This document shows, piece after piece, positions 42,932 to 54,411 of a stretch of 64,000 bases of DNA. The stretch is from Psychrobacter sp. WY6 (GTDB lineage Bacteria; Pseudomonadota; Gammaproteobacteria; Pseudomonadales; Moraxellaceae), in NCBI RefSeq assembly GCF_018448495.1, contig NZ_CP049902.1:2108001-2172000 (forward strand). The letters run 5' to 3'. The notes under the pieces are model-generated. The model worked only from the letters and a program-made list of their open reading frames with translations, searched no databases and was not told the origin of the DNA. Made by a program: the position numbers and the translations under genes. Each line of letters starts with the position of its first letter. Position 1 is the stretch's first letter.

Positions 42932-44831
42932 ATGTCTGCTGTCAAATCTGTGCCACCCAATCAATCAGCTGTCAAAAAATCATGGGGAGAGGCTGCAAAG
43001 GCTTATTTAGACCCTCGTGTCATTATCATGTGTTTTTGGGCTTTTCAGCGGGTATTCCTATACTGCTTATTTTTTCAAGTTTATCACTTTGGCTGAGAGA
43101 GGCAGGCATTGATCGTAGTGTTGTGACCATGTTTAGCTGGGCGGCACTGGGTTATTCGTTTAAATTTATTTGGGCGCCATTAATAGATGCGCTTCCTGTG
43201 CCATTTTTGACCAAATGGTTGGGTCGTCGTCGCAGTTGGATGGTGGTATCACAGCTGCTTATCATATTGGCTATCTTTTTGATGGCAAATGTTAATCCAG
43301 TTAGTGAAGACGTTTTAGTCTACATGGCAGGCGCTGCGGTTTTGCTTGGCTTTTCTTCTGCCACCCAAGATATCGTGATTGATGCTTACCGCATCGAGCT
43401 TGCGCCGCCATCGATGCAGTCCATTCTATCCTCTATTTATGTGTCGGGTTATCGTATCGGCATGATCGTCGCGGGGGCAGGCGCGTTATATTTGGCAGAT
43501 TTTTTGGCTCGAATGAGACTTTTTATAGTTATGAGGCATGGCGAAATACTTACTACATTATGGCAGGTGTCATGACTTTAGGAGTATTAACCACGTTTGC
43601 CAGCTATGAGCCAACGGCTGAAATGTTGCAAAGTAAAAGCAAAAGGGCAATTTAAAGTATTTCTTATTTATTCTGCTTTATTACTTATCCCAGGTCTGAT
43701 TTTTGGCATTATTTATCTGATCAATATTTTGATTAATACAGTGTCGATAGCACATTGGCGATGATACCGTTAATGGTCATGCCAGCGATTAAGTTTTATT
43801 TTGGCACTGGTCGCTTGCGCACCGTTATTGCTGTTGTATTTCATCATCAATCAACCAAAAATTATCAATAAAGCCCCATTGGTTGCTGAAACTCGCGAAG
43901 ACTACGTGAGATTGGTGGCTGGCGCTATTTGTATTTTCTGTGATCGCTTTTATCGCCGCTTATATATTGATGGGGCCAGTACTGCCAGAGTTTGAAGGAG
44001 CATTCTCCAGCTTCTTTGTTGAAACATTGCATCTGCTGATAAGCTTGGGTGTAGCGATAGTAGCAGGTTATGCATTAGTGCAAGTAGGGTTGGTGAAAAA
44101 AGAAGTAGCCATGGCTACTTGGGTTGAGCCGATTTTAGACTTTTTTAGACGCTATGGCAAAAAGGCGTTATTACTATTGGCGCTCATTGGACTATATCGA
44201 ATTTCAGACATTGTGGCAGGCGTGATTTCCAACGTTTTTTATCAAGACATGGGGTTTAGTAAAAAACAGATATTGCCAATGCAGTGAAACTCGTCGGCGT
44301 GATTATGGCGATTGCAGGTGGGTCTTAGGTGGGCTATTGGCACAGCGTTTCCGTATGATGCATGCCATGATGATTGGCGCTATTCTTGCGTGTGCGACCA
44401 ATTTATTGTTTGTACTACTAACTTACAACCCAGGCAGTTTGCCGTTTATGTATGTTGCGGTCATATTTGATAACTTAGCCGCAGGGCTGGCGAGTGCCGT
44501 GTTTATTGCTTTCTTATCTGCTCTAACGTCTATTCGTTTTACGGCAGTGCAGTATGCGATTTTCTCTTCATTAATGACGCTCATTCCCAAGGTGATGGGC
44601 GGTTATTCAGGTGCTATCGTCGATAATATGGGCTATCCATTTTTCTTTATCTTTACTTTCGCTATTGGGATTCCGATTTTGGTATTGATTTACTTTGTTG
44701 ATAAACATATCGTCATTGGTGATAACGATGATATTTATGGCGATGACAATAATGATGGAAGCAGTGATAAGTTGGCCAAGGCGAATCCAAACCTGACCGA
44801 CACCAAAGAGCCACCACGCGCGTCAGAGTAG
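42932..44831 (+). CDS. AmpG-like muropeptide MFS permease (many frameshifts)
   Basis: Major facilitator protein of the AmpG family, which imports GlcNAc-anhydroMurNAc peptides for cell-wall recycling. Recognised by FSSLSLWLREAGIDRSVVTMFSWAALGYSFKFIWAPLIDALP, TQDIVIDAYRIELAP, ALIGLYRISDIVAGVISNVFYQDMGF and a C-terminal half ending PKVMGGYSGAIVDNMGYPFFF. A hydrophilic acidic tail follows (GDDNNDGSSDK). ATG 42932 begins MSAVKSVPP. At least six indels are needed (near 43035, 43510, 43650, 43745, 43800-43935, 44275 and 44320), several in T or A runs. Restored length is about 630 residues, somewhat longer than E. coli AmpG (491). Confidence 0.82.
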
Positions 44832-44882
44832 GCTAAGCAGTATTTTATTCTCATTGATTCATCATATTTTTAAGAGTTACTT

Positions 44883-45794
44883 ATGACAGCATCGACTATT
44901 CGTCAAATAAAGCAGCACATTCAGCAATTGACGAATGAGACTGCAAATAGCAAGCTACCGTCATTTTGGCTGACCGATTGGCTGTTGTATGTCGTTGATA
45001 AGCCTGCGATAGCGCTAATCACAGATGAAGGTTGCCAGCTAACAGACAGTGAGTTTGAGCAATTCAATGCAGGTGTAACGAAGATGCAGCAAGGAATGCC
45101 ACTTGCGTATTTGACTGGTCAGCAAGAGTTCTGGTCGCTGACGTTTACTGTCAATAAGTACACTTTAATTCCGCGACCTGATACTGAGATACTGATTGAG
45201 CAAGTATTAACTTGGATAAAATATCAGCCAAACAGTGTCAGCAGCCCAAAACGGTTACTGGATTTAGGGACAGGTTCAGGCTGTATTGCGATTAGTCTCG
45301 CTCACGAGTTAAATACGCAGCGTTCAGACAGTAAGGCCGAAAGCTGGCAAGTCGTTGCGGTGGATATGTCGCCAGAAGCGCTCAAGGTTGCTCAGCACAA
45401 TGCAGCTATCAATGATGTTGCTGATATTGAGTTTATACAAAGCAGTTGGTATGACGAGCTGCCCAGTCATGGTGAGCTATTATTTGATGTGATTGTTTCT
45501 AACCCTCCTTATATCGATGAGGAAGATGAGCATTTGGCACGCCTTGTAGCCGAACCTATTAGTGCCTTAAGTGCCCCCAATCATGGGCTTGCCGATATAG
45601 AGCATATCGTAGGACAGGCACCGAAATACTTGCGTGTCGGTGGGCTGCTGGCTATCGAACATGGTTTTGACCAAGGTGATGCCGTTCGCAAGTTGTTTGT
45701 AGACAGTGACTTTGAATCTGTGCGTACAGTACAAGATTATGGTGGTAATGATCGTGTTACGCTGGGTCAAATTAAGTCATCAGATTTTTGTTAG
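44883..45794 (+). CDS. prmC: Peptide chain release factor N5-glutamine methyltransferase PrmC
   Basis: Methylates the Gln of the GGQ motif in RF1 and RF2 using S-adenosylmethionine. The helical N-terminal domain is followed by the Rossmann motif LLDLGTGSGCIAISLAHE and the catalytic NPPY in VIVSNPPYIDEEDEHL. IPRPDTEILIEQVL is also characteristic. The frame is intact over 303 residues. It is followed by moeB after about 35 bases, a common gammaproteobacterial arrangement, although prfA is not next to it here. Confidence 0.95.
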   Translation: MTASTIRQIKQHIQQLTNETANSKLPSFWLTDWLLYVVDKPAIALITDEGCQLTDSEFEQFNAGVTKMQQGMPLAYLTGQQEFWSLTFTVNKYTLIPRPDTEILIEQVLTWIKYQPNSVSSPKRLLDLGTGSGCIAISLAHELNTQRSDSKAESWQVVAVDMSPEALKVAQHNAAINDVADIEFIQSSWYDELPSHGELLFDVIVSNPPYIDEEDEHLARLVAEPISALSAPNHGLADIEHIVGQAPKYLRVGGLLAIEHGFDQGDAVRKLFVDSDFESVRTVQDYGGNDRVTLGQIKSSDFC

Positions 45795-45829
45795 TAGACT
45801 TCTTTAATAATAGGTTATTGGTAATAAAT

Positions 45830-46621
45830 ATGGCGCACACATCAGATGAAGGGCAGTTGTTGGATGAGGAGCTGCTGCGTTATGCGAGGCAGATAGATAG
45901 ATGGTTGGGATATTGACGCTCAACTACGCTTAAAATCAGCTCGTGTGGTTATGATAGGGGCAGGCGGGCTTGGTTGTCCTGCTTCTGAGACGCTGGTGCG
46001 TGCAGGACTTGGGCAAATTCATCTTATAGATGATGACGTCATTGAAGCCAGCAACTTGCAGCGCCAAACGCTGTTTTTACCTGAGGATATCGGTAAAACT
46101 AAAGCGCTAACAGCGGCGCAAATGCTAGAGCGTATTAACCCTTTAATTACCGCTCGCGGTACAGTTGCAAGATTAAGCGAAGACAATGCTTATGAATTGC
46201 TCGATATGGCGACAGGCAAGCCTCATTTACTTTTAGATTGCACCGATAATTTTGCTACGCGTGATGTCATCAATTGTATTAGCGTGCGCTATAAAATCCC
46301 GCTATTATCTGCCTCAGCCATTGCGATGCAAGGTCAGTTGGCGCTGTTTGAGCCGCAACTAAACACTGGTTGTTATCACTGCGTGTTTGGTTCGGTAGTA
46401 CTTGATGCAGCGGCTGATGAGCGTACGTGTGCCAACTCAGGTGTGCTAGCGAGTACCACTGCTATCATGGGTAATTTGCAAGCGAATGCTGCTCTGCAGT
46501 ATTTGGGATTAACCAAAAATCCACTGACAAATAAGCTATTAATATGGGATGGTAGCCAGATGCAGCAACGGCTGATGGGCTATAGAAAAGATGCGCAGTG
46601 TCCTGTCTGTGGTAGTCATTA
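45830..46621 (+). CDS. moeB: MoeB/ThiF/HesA family adenylyltransferase (frameshifted near the start)
   Basis: Adenylates the C-terminal glycine of a small sulfur carrier (MoaD or ThiS) for molybdopterin or thiazole synthesis. The ATP-binding motif is VVMIGAGGLGCPASETLVRAG. IEASNLQRQTLF, LLLDCTDNFATRDVIN and the zinc pairs CYHC and CPVC at the end are typical. There is no rhodanese domain. The frame from ATG 45830 (MAHTSDEGQLLDEELLRYARQI) breaks near 45900 within GATAGATGG, where an AT pair seems lost before DGWDIDAQL. Restored length is about 264 residues. MoeB and ThiF cannot be separated with certainty. Confidence 0.85.
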
Positions 46622-46708
46622 GTTATTGTTCATTAGTGACTGTGTAACTTGTCATTATTTATGATCGCCTATTCTCAAAAACCTTTCTTATGACCATAGT
46701 TGTTTTTT

Positions 46709-48061
46709 ATGAAAATTCATCGTCCGCATTTATTAAAGCATACCTTCAATGTCATGAACCGTGTTCGCCAAACAGCCAGCGTGGCAGGTTTATCTGCGCT
46801 GAGAGTGGCAAAAGGTGAAAAGCCTGATGCCACATTATTAAAAGAAACGTTTGAGCAATTGGGCACGACTTATATCAAGATTGGTCAGTTTATCGCCAGT
46901 ACGCCGTCACTGTTTCCACGTGAATATGTAAAAGCTTTTCAGAGCTGTCTGGATCAAACCACGCCATTGTCCTATGCTTATATCGAGCAGGTATTGAAAG
47001 AAGAGTTGGCGGTTGATGGCATGACGCTTGATGATAAGTTCGCCCATATCGACTCAAATCCACTAGCATCAGCCTCTATTGCTCAAGTTCATGCGGCACG
47101 GTTGCATAATGGCGATGAAGTCGTATTAAAGGTACAAAAGCCTGACGTCGAGACCATTATGCAAACCGATTTGGGCGTATTGCATGGGGTGACTAAGTTA
47201 CTTGAGATCTTGATGCCGTCGATGAAGTTTGCCAGTATTGCGCCGATTATCGATGAGATTCGCCTGCGAATGCTTGCCGAGACGGACTTTATCGCTGAGG
47301 CACAAAACATCCGCGATTTTCAGCAGTTCTTAGCCGTATCGGGCAATACACGCGTGGTAGCACCCAAAGTATATGAAGAGCTGACGACCAAGCGTGTACT
47401 AACCATGAGCCGCTTGTACGGCGTCTCTATGGTCGATGAGTCGCTCATGCGTCAGTATTGTGCTGATCCTGCGCAAGTCATGGCGGATACCTTGAATACG
47501 TGGTTTGCCAGTCTCATGCTGTGCAACAGTTTCCATGCTGACCTGCATGCGGGCAATTTGATGCTATTAACCGATGGTCGTATTGGCTTCTTGGATTTTG
47601 GTATTGTCGGTAAGCTAAAAGCTGAGAGTTGGCGTGCGTGCATGGGTATGATGCAAGCTATGCAGGACAGTGACTATCAAGCGATGGCGCGCCATATGAT
47701 TGATATGGAAATGACCCATGGTGGCAATAAAGTCGATGTAGTGGCATTGGGTAATGATTTGCAGCGTATGATGAAGACTATTATGGCGGAGGACAAATCC
47801 TTTACCAGTGGTGTGCCTTTTAATAGTAAAGAGCAAGCCGATGAGCTAAATAAAATGATGCTTGAGATTGTAGAAGTCGGTAAGCGTCATGGTATTCATT
47901 TCCCACGTGACTTTGCTTTATTGACCAAGCAGATGCTGTATTTTGATCGCTTTATGCGTACGCTGGCACCTGATATGGATATGTTTAGTGATCAACGCGT
48001 ACAAATGCTAGGACACACAGAAACAGATGTGACCATGCCGCCAATAGTAAACGTATCGTAG
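46709..48061 (+). CDS. ABC1/UbiB family atypical kinase
   Basis: Member of the ABC1/ADCK/UbiB family, linked to ubiquinone synthesis or lipid handling. The KxGQ motif is in YIKIGQFIASTPSLFPREYV and the Ala-rich loop in ASASIAQVHAARL. The lysine is in EVVLKVQKP, FHADLHAGNLMLL carries the catalytic loop, and FLDFGIVGK is the DFG motif. The C-terminal tail has no clear membrane helices, unlike E. coli UbiB. The ATG at 46709 is preferred to an upstream TTG. The frame is intact, about 450 residues. Confidence 0.88.
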   Translation: MKIHRPHLLKHTFNVMNRVRQTASVAGLSALRVAKGEKPDATLLKETFEQLGTTYIKIGQFIASTPSLFPREYVKAFQSCLDQTTPLSYAYIEQVLKEELAVDGMTLDDKFAHIDSNPLASASIAQVHAARLHNGDEVVLKVQKPDVETIMQTDLGVLHGVTKLLEILMPSMKFASIAPIIDEIRLRMLAETDFIAEAQNIRDFQQFLAVSGNTRVVAPKVYEELTTKRVLTMSRLYGVSMVDESLMRQYCADPAQVMADTLNTWFASLMLCNSFHADLHAGNLMLLTDGRIGFLDFGIVGKLKAESWRACMGMMQAMQDSDYQAMARHMIDMEMTHGGNKVDVVALGNDLQRMMKTIMAEDKSFTSGVPFNSKEQADELNKMMLEIVEVGKRHGIHFPRDFALLTKQMLYFDRFMRTLAPDMDMFSDQRVQMLGHTETDVTMPPIVNVS

Positions 48062-48155
48062 TTTTCGCTTGTATGTTTGATTATTAATCTGCCGCTGCTC
48101 TTGAATGCTCTAACACAAAGGATTGTGTGCTAATGGCCGCAAAAATGGCTCTGTC

Positions 48156-49409
48156 ATGATGACTGCTCTCAAAAGCCGTGCTTTTCCTCATATTACCAAT
48201 GAAGCTGCCATTGCCTGTATTGGTATGTACTGCATGGCAGTCGTCATGGGCTATGGACGTTTTTTGTTTACTGCCACCTTACCTGATATTATGGTGCAAC
48301 TGTCGATTTCAACGACGATTGCAGGCTGTCTTGCCTCTATCAATTACATCGGTTATTTTATCGGTGCCCTCATCGCCATGTTTGTGCCTCAGCGTTCAAC
48401 GTGGCAAGCACTGACACTGTGGGCGATTATAAGTGTCGTCACAACGATGCTACTTGTCGTACCTGATATGTCATTAACTCTATGGTATCTCATTCGTCTA
48501 ATCGCAGGTATTGCAAGCGGGGTAGCGATGATTTTAAGCTCATCGTTTGTGATTCAAAGCTTAAGTCCTGAACGCCGCTCTGTACTGTCGGCAGTACACT
48601 ACGCAGGTATTGGTGTGGGCATCAGTGCCTCTGCCATACTGACGTGGTGGTTGTTAATATTGGGCTATCATTTTGATGTCATTTGGTTGGTAGCAGGCTT
48701 TACAAGTTTACCTCTGGTATGGCTACTCTATGCGGTAAAACCAAGACAAACAAATGGTTCCGACTTGCTGCGGACTGATCCTAAACAGCACGTGTCAGTG
48801 CATCAAACCTATTTGAGCTTTAAGCGCGCTTTGTATGAGGCCATTGCTGGTCATCGTAAGGCTATTGCTTTGCTGTCAGCGAGCTATGTACTGGCAGGAT
48901 TCGGTTATATTACCTCTGCGACCTTTTTGCCAGTCATGGCACAGCGGCTCACGACGCAGACGTATGCTGGATTGCTCATTTGGCTAGTCGTTGGTGTGTT
49001 TGCGATGTTATCAAATCCACTGTGGGGCGCACTTGCCAAACGAATTGGTGAAATAAAAACATTAATAGGTTTAACAATATTACAAGCATTTGGCATGTGC
49101 TTGCCCATATGGTTCGACGGCGCTATTGGGTTGTATGGTAATGCTGCTATTTTAGGGCTGACATTCGTAGGTATGGTGTCGATGACGCTCACTTTGATTA
49201 AAAACATCAATCCTGCTTACTCAAATTTGCTGATAGGATTGGCAACTTTGGCTTATGCATTGGGTCAGTTCTTGGGACCATTGGTGACGGTAGCATTGGC
49301 AGGGCAGGACGACAATTTCAATGCAGGGCTACTCGTTGCCGCCGCTGGATTGATGGTTGGATTGGTGCTGTTACTATTGTTTCGTCGACAGCCACCGACT
49401 ACCATTTAA
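48156..49409 (+). CDS. MFS transporter, YbfB/YjiJ family
   Basis: Major facilitator of about 417 residues with twelve predicted helices. The N-terminal helix CIGMYCMAVVMGYGRFLFTATLPDIM and the loop GCLASINYIGYFIGALIAMF are typical of the YbfB/YjiJ group (COG2814-like), whose substrates are unknown. The start is uncertain. ATGs at 48156 and 48159 are used here. An ATG at 48133 has AAGGA upstream but opens an eight-codon frame whose TGA overlaps the 48156 ATG, so it may instead reflect one more indel. Convergent with the Lrp-type gene. Confidence 0.8.
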   Translation: MMTALKSRAFPHITNEAAIACIGMYCMAVVMGYGRFLFTATLPDIMVQLSISTTIAGCLASINYIGYFIGALIAMFVPQRSTWQALTLWAIISVVTTMLLVVPDMSLTLWYLIRLIAGIASGVAMILSSSFVIQSLSPERRSVLSAVHYAGIGVGISASAILTWWLLILGYHFDVIWLVAGFTSLPLVWLLYAVKPRQTNGSDLLRTDPKQHVSVHQTYLSFKRALYEAIAGHRKAIALLSASYVLAGFGYITSATFLPVMAQRLTTQTYAGLLIWLVVGVFAMLSNPLWGALAKRIGEIKTLIGLTILQAFGMCLPIWFDGAIGLYGNAAILGLTFVGMVSMTLTLIKNINPAYSNLLIGLATLAYALGQFLGPLVTVALAGQDDNFNAGLLVAAAGLMVGLVLLLLFRRQPPTTI

Positions 49410-49419
49410 ACGACACTAC

Positions 49420-49959
49420 TAAACCACACTACGATTAAATATTTCTCGCAACTCAAAACTGGTATGCACTTGAGCAACACCTTCGATACGATTGAGCCTA
49501 TGTAATAAAAATCCTCATAAGTGCCATATCGCGTACCCTTACCTTGATAAGGTAGTCTTCCGTACGACCCGTGACAATGCTACAGCTAATGACTTCATCA
49601 AAGCTCTGAATCTTGCGCTCAAATTGCTCAAAGCGCTCAGCCGTATGGCGGTCCATACTAATCGCGATAAAGACGGCGAGCGGGTAGCCAAGTTTTTGCG
49701 CATCTGTTTTGGTGTGATAACCTGTGATAATACCAGCATCTTCTAAGCGTTTAATACGGCGTGCACAAGGCGTGGCTGACAGGTTGACGCGTTCGGCAAG
49801 CTCGGTGATACTCATACGTGCCTGAGTTTGCAATACGCGCAAGAGCTGTCGATCGATCTCAATATCGGCTAAATATGGACTATCCAGATGATGTTTGGCA
49901 TGATCTGTTGCTTTATTAGTGAATTCAGCTAATATACTGATTAAATTGTATTTTTTCAC
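49420..49959 (-). CDS. Lrp/AsnC family transcription regulator (frameshifted near the end)
   Basis: Small regulator with an N-terminal helix-turn-helix (IDRQLLRVLQTQARMSITELAERVNLSATPCARRIKRLEDAGIITGY) and a C-terminal RAM ligand-binding domain (YPLAVFIAISMDRHTAERFEQFE, TGRTEDYLIKVRV). The frame breaks near 49503. Reading on gives LHRLNRIEGVAQVHTSFELREIF and a stop at 49420. Start choice is open: GTG at 49957-49959 or TTG at 49983, both giving an unusual N-terminal extension of 35-45 residues. It is divergent from leuA, so leucine-responsive control of leuA is plausible (inference). Confidence 0.87.
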
Positions 49960-50118
49960 TAAAATAGCGCCATATATTATCAAAGAAAGCTGATTTCTAT
50001 TGCATAAACTCTGATATTATTATGGTATAAACATTGGTTATCTCGTATGATAAACATTGATCTAATCACCAGCCGTCCAGCTAAAAACATAAATTCCCAT
50101 ATCATCTAAGGATTGATT

Positions 50119-51902
50119 ATGTCTGACCAAGCCAAACGCACTGTAGCTTCAACGACTGCAAAGATTACACCCAAAAATGCCGCTTTTGATTATAAAAAGT
50201 ATCGTCCATTTGCTTTTGCGCCATCGCTGTCAGATCGTACTTGGCCGAGCAAAACGATTGAAAAGTCACCAATTTGGGCAAGTGTGGATCTGCGTGATGG
50301 CAATCAAGCACTGATTGACCCGATGACGATCGAACAAAAATGCGTTTTTTTAAAACGTTGGTTGAGGTTGGTTTTAAAGAAATTGAAATTGGCTTTCCAT
50401 CAGCGGCGCAGGTTGAGTTTGATTTTGCTCGTAAACTTATCGAAGAAAATCACGTCCCAGACGATGTGACTTTGCAGGTATTGGTACAGGCTCGTGAGCA
50501 TTTGATCGCCCGTACGTTTGAGTCATTGAAAGGCGCGAAGCGTGCGATTGTCCATGTTTATAATTCAACGTGCCGTGTACAACGTGAAAAGGTCTACGGT
50601 AAAGATAAAGCTGAAATCAAAGAAATTGCTGTTACTGGTGCTAAATTATTGGTTGAATATGCGGCTAAATACCCAGAAACAGAGTGGGTATTCCAGTATT
50701 CACCAGAGAGCTTTAGTCAAACGGAAACTGAATATGCTGTAGAAGTCTGTGATGCGGTCTGTGATGTGTGGCAACCACAACAAGGGCAGGAAGTAATTTT
50801 AAACTTGCCAGCGACGGTTGAAGCGTCTATGCCCAATGTTTTTGCCGACCAAGTCGAATATTTCTGCCGTCATCTTGCCCAGCGTGAGCATGTCATTATC
50901 AGCTTGCATACGCATAATGACCGTGGCTGTGCGGTTGCAGCAGCAGAGCTTGGGGTATTAGCGGGCGCCGATCGTATCGAAGGTACGCTATTGGGTAACG
51001 GTGAGCGTACGGGTAATATGGATATCATGGTCATGGCGATGAACTTGTTTAGTCAAGGTATCGATCCAGAGCTTGATTTTAGTAACATGAGCGAAATTGT
51101 ACAAGTGGTCAGCGAATGTAACAATTTGCCCTTACATCCGCGTCATCCATACGTCGGCGAATTGGTCTTTACGGCCTTTAGTGGCTCGCATCAAGATGCC
51201 ATCAAAAAATCTCTCGATTATAACGAAAAGCATCAAAACGAGACGGATAACGTTTGGGATGTGGCTTACTTGCCAATTGATCCGGCGCATATCGGTCGTA
51301 GTTATCAGGATGTGGTACGTATCAATAGCCAGTCTGGTAAAGGCGGTGTGGCTTATATCTTGCAGCGCAACTATGGCTTTAATTTGCCGCGCTGGATGCA
51401 AATTGACTTCAGCGGCGTGGTACAGAAGCAAGCTGAATCAGCTGCTCGCGAATTGCAGAATGATGAAATCTTACAAACCTTTGAAGACACGTATCTACAG
51501 CAAGGCAGTTTTGAGCTATTAGATTATACGGTCAATAATAAAGGCGGTGAAGTCTACTTTACTGGTCAAGTACAAATGAATGGGGACATCATTAATATTG
51601 ATGGCACTGGTAATGGTCCATTATCATCGTTTATAGACGGACTTGCCCAGCACACTGGTAAATCTATCCATGTTATTAATTACGCTGAGCATGCCATCAA
51701 TCCACAGCACAATAGCGGTGATGGCATCGATGATGATACCAATAATGACAACAAAACCAATGCCAATGCCGCTGCTTACATTCAGTTGAATGTTGATGGG
51801 GAGGTTTATTCTGGTATTGGCACTTGCAGCAGTACTGTATCAGCGATGCTTAAAGGCGCCTTATCAGCGTTTGCTCAAGCAGTTAGTACTATCACTGCTT
51901 AA
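50119..51902 (+). CDS. leuA: 2-isopropylmalate synthase LeuA (long form, frameshifted)
   Basis: Condenses 2-ketoisovalerate and acetyl-CoA, the committed step of leucine synthesis. The catalytic barrel has [47 protein letters not shown] and [17 protein letters not shown] (metal ligands D, H, H and N). The C-terminal regulatory domain that binds leucine ends in [23 protein letters not shown]. One A is missing in the A run near 50336-50340 ([14 protein letters not shown]), after which the protein is about 595 residues, the long type found in many Proteobacteria. A low-complexity D/N stretch precedes the last strand. The ATG at 50119 begins MSDQAKR. Confidence 0.95.
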
Positions 51903-51934
51903 TGTCTTTATGATCGTTTTGATAACTTGTCGCT

Positions 51935-51986
51935 ATAACGCTGTCGCTTCTTGTCTTTAGCAAGTAAAGCGATGGCGTTATTTTTT
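51935..51986 (+). terminator. leuA terminator
   Basis: Imperfect 15-base stem between 51935-51949 and 51967-51981 with an inner CTTG/CAAG pair, followed by six T. It lies 33 bases after the leuA stop. Confidence 0.75.
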
Positions 51987-52160
51987 GCATGAAAAAAGAC
52001 AGTCTATATGTAGAAAGTAGACATTTATGATTATCGCCTATCTTGCAGTTGGCTAAAGCATCGCGACTAATAGCATAATGTTACTTGTGTTTTTGATGTC
52101 TAAGACTTACGCTAATGTACATAACTCATATTATTATATATTATAAACAAAAGGTTAATT

Positions 52161-52781
52161 ATGGAACCTATCTCACTTGCTTCATTTTCATTGGCTGCTA
52201 TTTTGGCGTCATTGCCAGTAAATGGCGAAGTGGTCACTAAACCGACTATTACCACTCATATCAGCCCAGCTATCGCAGGACAATGGGAAATCGACTTAGA
52301 CAGTAGTATCACGATGACCAAAGAAGCCAAAGCCAGACAAGCTGTAGCAAAAGAGCTGAAACAGACAAAAAGTGATGAGCCAGAAGTAACTGCTGGTACA
52401 GAAGGCGGTGTCCTTGTGCAAAGTGAAAAGCGCGTCCTTAATATTAAGCCAAATACCAACAACCAGTTAAAGGTCTCTGCCAAAAAAGCAAGCCAGTGCC
52501 GCGAGCTATACAATTTTGCGGCCGATAATGAGATGTGGGCAGTGAGTGGCAAAGAGTGGACATATGGTCGTTACCTAATCACGCACCGCGAAGAAGGGCT
52601 GCCCATTATTGCGCTAAAAACAGTCTATGACAACAATGAAGTAGATTGTTCAGGTAACCAAATCGACCAAACTGACGAAGCGTTGATTGCGTTTTTAAAC
52701 CACGACGGCAACCAAATGCAGTGGTGTGCGGATCCTGATGGTAATGAATGCTTTATGAATTTTAATAGAGTGTTGCCATAG
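52161..52781 (+). CDS. Hypothetical exported protein
   Basis: Intact frame of 206 residues with AAAGG upstream of the ATG. The N-terminus is hydrophobic (SLASFSLAAILASLPVNG) and could be a signal peptide, though it begins with acidic MEPIS and no basic residue, which is unusual. The mature part has five cysteines, four of them in the last 90 residues (one each in ASQCREL and VDCSGN, then CADPDGNEC), compatible with disulfides in the periplasm. A central WEIDLDSSITMTKEAKARQAV section is helical. No family is recognised. Confidence 0.6.
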   Translation: MEPISLASFSLAAILASLPVNGEVVTKPTITTHISPAIAGQWEIDLDSSITMTKEAKARQAVAKELKQTKSDEPEVTAGTEGGVLVQSEKRVLNIKPNTNNQLKVSAKKASQCRELYNFAADNEMWAVSGKEWTYGRYLITHREEGLPIIALKTVYDNNEVDCSGNQIDQTDEALIAFLNHDGNQMQWCADPDGNECFMNFNRVLP

Positions 52782-52835
52782 CACTTTATCGTTAATCATA
52801 AGACTTAAGACCATTTTTTTCTACAATAGAAACAT

Positions 52836-52871
52836 AAAAAAACCGCTATCTAAATAGGTAGCGGTTTTTTT
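52836..52871. terminator. Bidirectional terminator before accC
   Basis: Stem ACCGCTATC (52842-52850) and GGTAGCGGT (52857-52865) with one wobble, flanked by seven A and seven T. Its arm ACCGCTATC is the same as that of the terminator at 23628. Confidence 0.88.
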
Positions 52872-52896
52872 ATGTTTAACAATGAATCAAAGCAGG

Positions 52897-54257
52897 TTAT
52901 ACATCCGCCTTCTTTTTATTGCCAGTTAGAAGCTCTCTTTCAAGGTAATGAATATTTTGTGCTTCGTGAATAAAATTGTCATCTGCCAAAATGACATCGC
53001 GATGCAGCGGGATATTGGTTTTAATACCCTCAATCACCAATTCATCGAGTGCATGCAGCGTCTTAGAGACGGCTTGCTGGCGCGTTTGACCATGGCAGAT
53101 AAGCTTGCCAATCAATGAGTCATAATAGCTTGGAATCTCGTAGCCCGGGTAGAGGTGCGAGTCAAAGCGTACACCAGCACCACTGGGGGCAAATAACTGA
53201 GTGACTGTACCAGGACAAGGCATAAAGGTGGCTGGATCTTCAGCATTGATGCGACATTCAATGGCATGGCCTTGAATTTCAATCTCGCTTTGACGATAAG
53301 ACAAACCGTAGCCGGCTGCGATTTTTAACTGCTCGACAACCACGTCGATGCCAGTAATCATCTCAGTTACCGGATGCTCAACTTGCACACGAGTATTCAT
53401 CTCAATAAAAAGTATTCATTATTTTCAAATAAAAACTCAAAAGTACCGGCACCGCGATATTTCACCAACTCACATGCTTTAACGCAAGCATCTAAGATAG
53501 GCTGACGTACATCATCAGGGATATCAGGCGCAGGGGCTTCTTCTAATACCTTTTGGTGACGACGTTGCAATGAACAATCTCGATCGTATAAGTGAATGGC
53601 ATTACCGTTACCATCGCCAAGCACTTGTATCTCTACGTGGCGCGGATTTTGTAGGTAGCGTTCCATATACACGGTATCATCACCAAACCACAGCTCAGCT
53701 TCTTGCTTAGCAGCCTGTACTTGCCCAATGACTTCTTCGAAGCGCTCAACCACACGCATACCGCGACCGCCGCCGCCAGAAGCGGCTTTAATCAATAACG
53801 GAAAGCCGATATGGCGTGCTTGCTCTTCAGCATTATGCAACGTTACCGCGCCCACTGAACCAGGGACGGTCGGTACGCCAGCTTTTTTCATCGCATTAAT
53901 GGCAGAGACTTTATTGCCCATTAATCGAATATGATCAGCATTAGGACCAACGAAAGTGAGACCTGCTTCTTCGACGCGTTCAGCGAATTCAGCATTTTCA
54001 GCCAAAAAACCATAACCCGGATGGATAGCGTCGGCACCAGTGATTTCAGCTGCGGTTAAAATAGTATTGATATCAAGATAGCTTTGATTGGCATTGGGTT
54101 TGCCAATACAGATTGCCTCATCAACAAAGCGCAGGTGCATCAAGTTTGCATCAGCTGTGGAGTAGATACCGACGGTCTCTATGCCAAGGGCTTTGCAGGC
54201 TCGAACGATACGTAGGGCAATCTCACCTCTATTGGCGATGAGCAGTTTTTTTATCAT
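52897..54257 (-). CDS. accC: Acetyl-CoA carboxylase biotin carboxylase subunit AccC (frameshifted)
   Basis: ATP-dependent carboxylation of biotin on AccB, the first half-reaction of fatty acid synthesis. The N-terminus [26 protein letters not shown], the glycine-rich ATP loop [14 protein letters not shown] and [22 protein letters not shown] are diagnostic. One T is missing in the run near 53408-53412 ([14 protein letters not shown]), splitting the frame. Restored length is about 453 residues. Forms an operon with accB 150 bases upstream. Confidence 0.96.
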
Positions 54258-54411
54258 GGGGTCATCCTTGTCGAAGCGGCGGTCATTGATAGAGTCGTTA
54301 TTTTAGGCACCATTAAATCGAGCTACGATAAAGATAAAATAACTCAAGCTAAAATGCCAAATGATAACGAAATCTCTATCATAATGAGGTAAAGGTTGGT
54401 AAATAGTGTCG

